A stretch of DNA of 32,474 bases from Candidatus Cyanaurora vandensis. Its GTDB lineage: Bacteria > Cyanobacteriota > Cyanobacteriia > Gloeobacterales > Anthocerotibacteraceae. The DNA is taken from positions 1 to 32,474 of the forward strand of contig NZ_JAAXLT010000133.1 of the NCBI RefSeq assembly GCF_013285555.1. The letters run 5' to 3'. This document shows positions 32,295 to 32,474 of this stretch, in pieces. The notes under the pieces are model-generated. The model did not search any database and had not been told where the DNA came from. It worked only from the letters and a program-made list of their open reading frames with translations. A program made the translations under genes and the position numbers. How positions within the stretch are numbered: the stretch's first letter is position 1; the number at the start of each line of letters is the position of its first letter.

Positions 32295-32474
32295 GTGCTG
32301 ATGAATTTCGCAAAGTCCTAGTTGAGAACCGTAAAGCCCGTTTTGAGTACGAAATCTTGGAAGTCTACCAAGCCGGGATTTCCCTCATGGGCAGTGAGGT
32401 CAAAGCCATCCGAGCAGGCCGCGCCAACCTCCAAGAAGCCTATGCCCGCATTGAGGGCGCGGAGGTTCTTCTAC
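32291..32474 (+). CDS. smpB: SsrA-binding protein SmpB, 3' end outside window
   Basis: Only the first 61 codons are in view. [16 protein letters not shown], then [20 protein letters not shown], then EAYARI are the classic SmpB signature. SmpB delivers tmRNA to stalled ribosomes for rescue and tagging. The start ATG overlaps the larC stop (ATGA), so the two are translationally coupled. The remaining two thirds lie beyond the right edge. Confidence 0.96.
   Translation, partial: MSADEFRKVLVENRKARFEYEILEVYQAGISLMGSEVKAIRAGRANLQEAYARIEGAEVLL

Noticed and set aside
1-32474. tRNA, rRNA or CRISPR arrays
   Set aside because: No cloverleaf with a TTCGANNC T-arm, no rRNA-like stretch and no regularly spaced short repeats with unique spacers were seen by eye. 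A tRNAscan/CRISPRCasFinder run would be decisive.

Overview
The window reads as chromosomal DNA from a cyanobacterium. Several families here are essentially cyanobacterial or plastid: a Tab2/DUF1092 RNA-binding protein, a DUF1292/DUF3727 protein, a DUF3493 (LPA1/Rep27-type) membrane protein, and a plastid-type pyruvate dehydrogenase E2 with DHRVFYG at the active site. lpxB implies a lipid-A outer membrane. Most genes look GC-rich, and I saw no copy of the HIP1 octamer GCGATCGC, which is very common in many cyanobacteria. With the many secreted FG-GAP propeller repeats, this would suit an early-branching, Gloeobacter-like lineage, but that placement is inference.

Layout. 1-2.2 kb (+): the 3' end of a TIGR01777 epimerase, a terminator, a short AbiEi-like winged-helix remnant, and lpxB. 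2.3-5.2 kb (-): recQ without HRDC, a dispersed repeat, and the PDH E2 gene. 5.3-9.9 kb: a PH-like hypothetical (+), facing a tight minus-strand run of a membrane protein, an AEC transporter, ruvX, DUF3727, a HIT protein and a GT4 glycosyltransferase, in which most junctions overlap by a few bases; a NUDIX gene lies upstream. 9.9-12 kb: a 394-base gap holding a small heptad-repeat ORF, then a secreted seven-repeat FG-GAP protein (+). 12-15.8 kb (-): an SDR gene with folE, then ilvB with leuD. The IlvB has a C-terminal zinc ribbon. 15.9-20.6 kb: a small membrane protein (+), a class I photolyase (-), and a 950-residue secreted double-propeller protein (-) with a clear terminator. 20.7-22 kb: an IS5-type transposase remnant, a hemerythrin-domain gene and a second copy of the dispersed repeat. 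22-28.8 kb: Tab2, a hypothetical, lipA, an ABC-2 permease, a 59-residue membrane protein, a RibD-C reductase, two small genes including DUF3493, a membrane-anchored pentapeptide-repeat protein, and a Tat-signal aldo/keto reductase. 28.9-30.8 kb (-): an AT-richer RloA/RloB pair (AAA ATPase and Toprim-like protein), most likely a phage-defence cassette. 31-32.5 kb (+): larC with a His-rich segment, overlapping the 5' end of smpB.

Most of the window is housekeeping: branched-chain amino acids (ilvB-leuD), lipoate and PDH (lipA, E2), pterins (folE), envelope (lpxB, GT4), DNA repair (recQ, ruvX, photolyase) and ribosome rescue (smpB). The accessory or unusual parts are the RloAB cassette, the AbiEi-like fragment, the IS5 remnant, the two propeller proteins, and a structured repeat found twice immediately after stop codons.
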